Below are positions 56,069-64,000 of a DNA stretch of 64,000 nucleotides, piece by piece. A program made the position numbers and the translations under genes. The stretch lies in NCBI GenBank assembly GCA_014905825.1, contig JACGCN010000037.1, positions 124,001 to 188,000 on the forward strand, written 5' to 3'. Under the pieces are notes generated by a model that was not told where the DNA came from, searched no databases, and worked only from the letters and a program-made list of their open reading frames with translations. Source of the DNA: Lyophyllum atratum. Lineage: Eukaryota > Basidiomycota > Agaricomycetes > Agaricales > Lyophyllaceae. Numbering within the stretch: the first letter of the stretch is position 1; every line of letters begins with the position of its first letter.

Positions 56069-57879
56069 ATGAAAGACAACCCATTACCCCTCCCCCCGGA
56101 TATCATCGACGTGATACTAACTTTTCTGTCCAACTACTTCACTTTGCGGGCTACTATACTCTCGTCAAAGCTGTTCTACAATGTCTTCAAGATGCGATCT
56201 AGTTCGATCCTGCTTGCTGTTTCGTGGAATCATATCGGACCCGCACTCCCACAAGCCATCATGGTCCTTCGATGCATTCCTCGCACTGATGATTCAGGAA
56301 ACCCTTCGGAGACACCTTGGGAGGAAACTGATTCTATGTTTCCGATAACTAAAACAGAATATCGGATGCTGGCCCGGAATGCCATGGTCGTTGAAAGGCT
56401 GGAGGACTTATTCAGTTCAAGGCATGTGGATCCTATAATCCTCAGTCAACAACTTCTGAACGTAGGATCTCCAGACACAAAGACCGCACCTCTCAAACTA
56501 GTGTCCTGGACTCCACGGAGTCCTGGCGCTTTCGCAGAGCAATGTACAGGATGATGCTGTATACCAAGGTCTTCCCCCGGGAGAAGTATTTCAGGGAGTA
56601 TGAGGACTTTGAGGAGGATCCAGATCCAGATGATCTGGAGGAGGAGCAAATTGCGCGGCAAGAACTATTACTCAAGTTCTCCAGTTCTGATCTGCGCGAG
56701 CTACACAGTGTTGTACAATTTCTGATAGAAATTGCGACGTGGACCGCGACCTCAGAGTGTGGAGACTGTCGGTTGATTCTTTGGCTTATTACTTACCCAA
56801 ACTGATTACCTTCACCTCCATCTCAGCATCAGAAGTTGATGAGGATGTCATTCTTCCGTATGGCCCGACGCAAATTCTGGATGCATACGAAGCAGGGTCC
56901 ATCATTGACCTCATACCGCTAATAACTCTTGGGATTGAAACACTGCCCCCCATGTTGGAAGGGTATATCTCAGATTCATTCGACATGGTCTGGGAAGAGC
57001 GTGAAGAGGAGCCGCCTCCGGACGATGCCACACACTGGAGATCTATTCTGGAGAGTGTCCGCAGCGACAAAGACACCTGCAAGTATATACCCTTTCACTG
57101 TAGCGCTTTTTCAATAAGCAGTTAGCAGGTTGCAAGTGCGACAAAATCTGGGGCTTCGACCTCTGGAATGAAACCAGTGAGCACGCATTACCCACGACTT
57201 CGCTACTTACTAAGCTGCTTCTCAGATTGGGACTATCTGAAAGGAGTTTCTAAATGGCTCCATACTAGCCATCTTCCTCTACTCTTCAAAGCAAACTTAA
57301 TCAATAACGCAGTAGATCGTTGGCTAAGGCTTAACACTGAGAACGAGCCACTATTCACTTCCACACTTTTGAGCGACATACATCGACTTCGACTCCCTGC
57401 TTATGAATCGTGGCACAAGGAAGATTGGATGTGTGAGGAATGCATCATCGACATCATTCGAACCCACCTCCATATATGGTACAGAGAAAGGAACAAGAGT
57501 GGTCAGTCCTTGCGATTCTTGAACATAACGAGGTTGCCCTAAAAACTGCCTTGTAGAAGGTAAAAAAATACCTGGGGACTGTTGGTGGGTCATTCGCTCA
57601 AGCAGTGTGCACGGCCGTCCATGTTTTCTCACTACCTGAGCAGGTATGGCTATGACTGCACAACGCAGCAATTGCTGGAGCATGCCACTCGTTATAATGT
57701 GCGTCAGCTACTATTCGCCTGACTATCTCGCCATAGCTATCATTCGTCACCAGCAGTTTTGTGAACCAACGCGTTCGATCGACGCTGTCCCATTGGAGAC
57801 GGGACCAGAGGAACTTTCTACGTATATCGCCCGCCTACTAGCTTATCCGAGTCAGCGTGGATTGCGAGAGGATATGTAA
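56069..57879 (+). CDS. agaricomycete F-box protein
   Basis: Predicted substrate adaptor of an SCF ubiquitin ligase. The F-box at the N-terminus reads LPPDIIDVILTFLSNYFTLR, followed by LSSKLFYNVFKMRSSSILLA. Joined exons continue with GPALPQAIMVLRC, ARNAMVVERLEDLFSSRHKD, DSTESWRFRRAMYRMMLYTK, LHSVVQFLIEIATWTATSEC, YGPTQILDAYEAGS, DDATHWRSILESVRSDKD, CKCDKIWGFDLWNET, GDCWYGYDCTTQ and CEPTRSID near the end. Two introns need GC donors to keep this frame: 56422-56474 (TCAAG|GCATGT) and 57079-57128 (ACCT|GCAAGT); an annotation limited to GT donors would split the gene. Stop TAA 57877-57879. Reference to this F-box family is from memory of mushroom genomes; the substrate is unknown. Confidence 0.78.
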
Positions 57880-58370
57880 CTACTAGTACGAAGTTGCAAT
57901 CTGGCGTTCCAGGGTCGAACGCACCTGAGGCAAGCTCTGCGACAGTGACGCAGTTGAAGGCCTTGCTTTAAATGATGCTTCATTGGCGGTCCGTGCCACC
58001 CGTCAAGTAAAGAAATTGTAGCCCGTGTAAGGTTGACAACTCAGTCGTTACATATCTTTTTGAACGCGCCGCTAGATCTGCCGTGTGTCTGTGTCCCTGC
58101 CCAGCTTTCTTTCTTGCCCCAATTTCGCTGCGATATAGGAATGCGCGATCAAAACCTTCGAGAGTTACGACCTCCTTCAAAAGTTCACATATAGATACCA
58201 TATATTTTACCCGTCTTAAAAAGAAAATATTATCCTGGTCCACGGCGTCGGGAGGAATCGACGCGACGGATCCGGGCCGGATTGTGCCGGGTTGACACTG
58301 ACAACTTCGGCACAACGTCCGTCGGCATCTGTCTTGCATCTGTCCCAACTTCCTGTCCACGGACCTAAAT
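57880..58370. other. intergenic, promoter of the CLYBL-like gene
   Basis: A minus-strand open stretch crosses it into the CLYBL exon but begins at a non-ATG codon and shows no motif. No gene supported. Confidence 0.4.
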
Positions 58371-59812
58371 ATGTTCCGCCAGGCTCCAGATGTATTGAGA
58401 CGACGTCTATGTTTTCGTTGCGCTGCTGCCAGAGCGATGAGCACGGAGGCAAGACTGGCAACATCTCTTCGACGATCATACCTCTATGTACCATCCTCGT
58501 CTGAACGCATGCTCGAGAAATCACTCTCTTCAACCTCTGACATGATCATTTACGACTTGGAGGACAGCGTATCGCCCTCACCGGCAGACAAAAAGAATGC
58601 CAGGAATAGACTGACACATTTCCTCACTGTAGGTTCTAAAGCGTCGTCATCCGTTCATTCAACCTCATGCAGTGAACCATCCCCAGCAAAAGGGCCTCCC
58701 CGATCCACGACGCGTCGCCGTACGTGTGAACGATATAAGTACATCATTCTTTCTCGAAGATATGGCAGTCATTGTCAGTGTTCATCTCAACGGGGGATAT
58801 TCTCAGCTCACGTCGTCTGTAGGCCAGTTCGCCAGCAGTAGAGACTCTGGTGTTGCCGAAAATTCATTCTGCGGAAGATCTTGATACGGTCTCGCGAGCG
58901 GTATACAATGCCTACAAGACTACGCCTCGTGATTCTATCTTGAATATCATTCCGAGTATCGAAAGCGCAAGAGCCTCCTTGAACTTGGGTGGCATTGCTG
59001 GGTGGAAGTCACAACATGGTTCTGGATATGGAGGGCATTTGTCTGCGCTTCTGGTGCGTATATTTAGCCTCACTCCCCAGGGATTCTAATAATGATCCAC
59101 AGTTTGCTGCTGAGGATTGTACATCCGTTTTATGTTCTGCCCTAGCTCTCGCATGACACTTGCCTTTGAAGACTGTGCTGATACATCTATCATTCGGACA
59201 CCTTCCCGCAGAGAACTGCTTTTTACACGTTCTCAGATTGTCATTGCAGCCAAGGCTTTCGGTTTGGAAGCGATAGATATGGTGTGTATCAGGCGGTAAT
59301 TTAGCAACGTGTCGCAGTAACCTCCTTCCAGGTCTGCGTGAACTATAAGGACCTGGGCTATTTGAAGGACGAATGTCTCGATGGAAGGCAGCTTGGTTTT
59401 ACAGGAAAGGTGCTCGCCGTTTCAGTTGTGTAGAGCTGCATATTCTGATGAACTTTTCCCCAGCAAGCAATTCATCCAGCTCAAGTTGGAATCATACAGT
59501 CTACGTTTGTGCCGACGGCGCAAGGCAAGCTTTTGATTCTAGAGTTCCTTACACGACCTTCATATTCTGAGATTCCCCAGAGATCCTTCGTGCCGCCAAG
59601 ATACTTCATGGGTTGCACGCTGCACACGCATCAGCCAAAGGTGCGATGGGTCTCGAGGGAGAGATGATAGATGCTCCAATGTTGAAGCAGGTAGGCATAT
59701 CACATGCCCATTCCCTAAAAACCCTCATTGAACCCCGGTTTGTTTCCAGGCAGAGAAAACGATTGAACTCGCCAAGGCCGCAGGTCTAGAGATTCCCTTG
59801 ATATCGTCCTGA
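58371..59812 (+). CDS. CLYBL-like citramalyl-CoA lyase / HpcH-HpaI family
   Basis: Mitochondrial lyase related to citrate lyase beta subunit. In animals CLYBL cleaves citramalyl-CoA and protects B12 metabolism; that role here is inferred. N-terminus MFRQAPDVLRRRLCFRCAAA is a likely mitochondrial presequence. Then RRSYLYVPSSSERMLEKSL, IIYDLEDSVSPSPADKKNAR, LPDPRRVAVRVNDISTSFFL, ETLVLPKIHSAEDLDTVSRA, IPSIESARASLNLGGIAGW, FAAEDYCADTSIIRTPSRRE, CVNYKDLGYLKDECLDGRQL, GFTGKQAIHPAQVGIIQSTF, ending KAAGLEIPLISS. Acidic metal-site residues (YDLEDSV, AAEDY) and the Arg of AVRVND are kept. The intron at 59525-59580 uses a GC donor (CAAG|GCAAGC). TGA at 59810-59812. Confidence 0.88.
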
Positions 59813-60106
59813 GGAGCATGTAATGCTTCCTTCCGATTAGGACGAGGGCCTGCACCCCATAACGGAGTACGCCTTCCTCGATACCTATGTATTACACAAG
59901 TAAGGGGTCCTGTGGTTGAGGATCCCCGGGCCAATGGCCCAAGCCTCAGATACTCGAGTAGTACTTGCCGTCATGCCGAAGTGGCTTACTAATATTTACT
60001 GTACCGTCTGATGGCAATGAAACCAAACAACTGCGTCGTCTGCTCAATTTCGGCCCTCGGCTTCGCCTTGGTTTAACTTCTCCGCTTTTCAAGTCCTCTG
60101 GTCCCC

Positions 60107-63984
<3,878 letters not shown>

Positions 63985-64000
63985 CTGGGGCATTATGTAT

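Noticed and set aside
56461..56560. Apparent frameshift pseudogene in the F-box gene
   Set aside because: A GC-AG intron restores the frame and a family-like sequence, so a break is not needed.
57980..58444. Minus-strand 154-codon open frame overlapping the CLYBL-like first exon
   Set aside because: Non-ATG start, no motif, and it is antisense to a well supported exon.

Overview
The window looks like nuclear DNA of a basidiomycete, most likely a mushroom-forming agaricomycete. Coding sequence is cut by many short introns (about 48-65 bases, CTAAC/CTGAC-like branch sites), and the gene families are typical of that group: OrdA-like cytochrome P450s, GH128 glucanase, DUF1996 secreted protein, an agaricomycete-style F-box protein and Zn2Cys6 regulators. 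I place about 24 genes, reconstructed by joining exons by eye. No tRNA, rRNA or CRISPR array was seen.

Layout. 0-6.4 kb: an unrecognised acidic protein, an endosulfine/Igo1 PP2A regulator and DNA polymerase alpha subunit B. 7.2-7.6 kb: a decayed fragment of a non-LTR retrotransposon. 8.3-16.2 kb: a secreted class 3 lipase, a Zn2Cys6 transcription factor and a CHFR-like RING E3 ligase. 17-24.6 kb: a kelch-BTB protein (Ral2/LZTR1-like), pyridoxamine-phosphate oxidase with a possible mitochondrial leader, a divergent class I fructose-bisphosphate aldolase and a small predicted mitochondrial membrane protein. 25-40.8 kb is the accessory part: three paralogous P450s, a small coiled-coil gene, a GH128 glucanase, a DUF1996 secreted protein, a 2.4 kb gene-poor stretch and an 889-bp hAT-type non-autonomous transposon with a perfect 8-bp target duplication just upstream of the third P450. 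41-64 kb is a dense housekeeping block: CWF19 (spliceosome) and EFL1 (60S ribosome maturation) head to head, an SH3-WW-RasGEF protein, an Scm3/HJURP-like CENP-A chaperone, an F-box protein, a CLYBL-like lyase and the DEAH helicase PRP2.

Functional links. Two genes belong to Ras signalling (kelch-BTB and RasGEF), two to the spliceosome (CWF19, PRP2), and several to cell division (endosulfine, Pol alpha B, CHFR-like E3, Scm3-like). These look like ordinary neighbours, not an operon-like system. The most unusual signals are the intact hAT element in a P450 promoter, seven reconstructed GC-AG introns (one at the same position in two paralogous P450s), a CACGTG box repeated at a similar distance upstream of four housekeeping start regions, and the class I aldolase.
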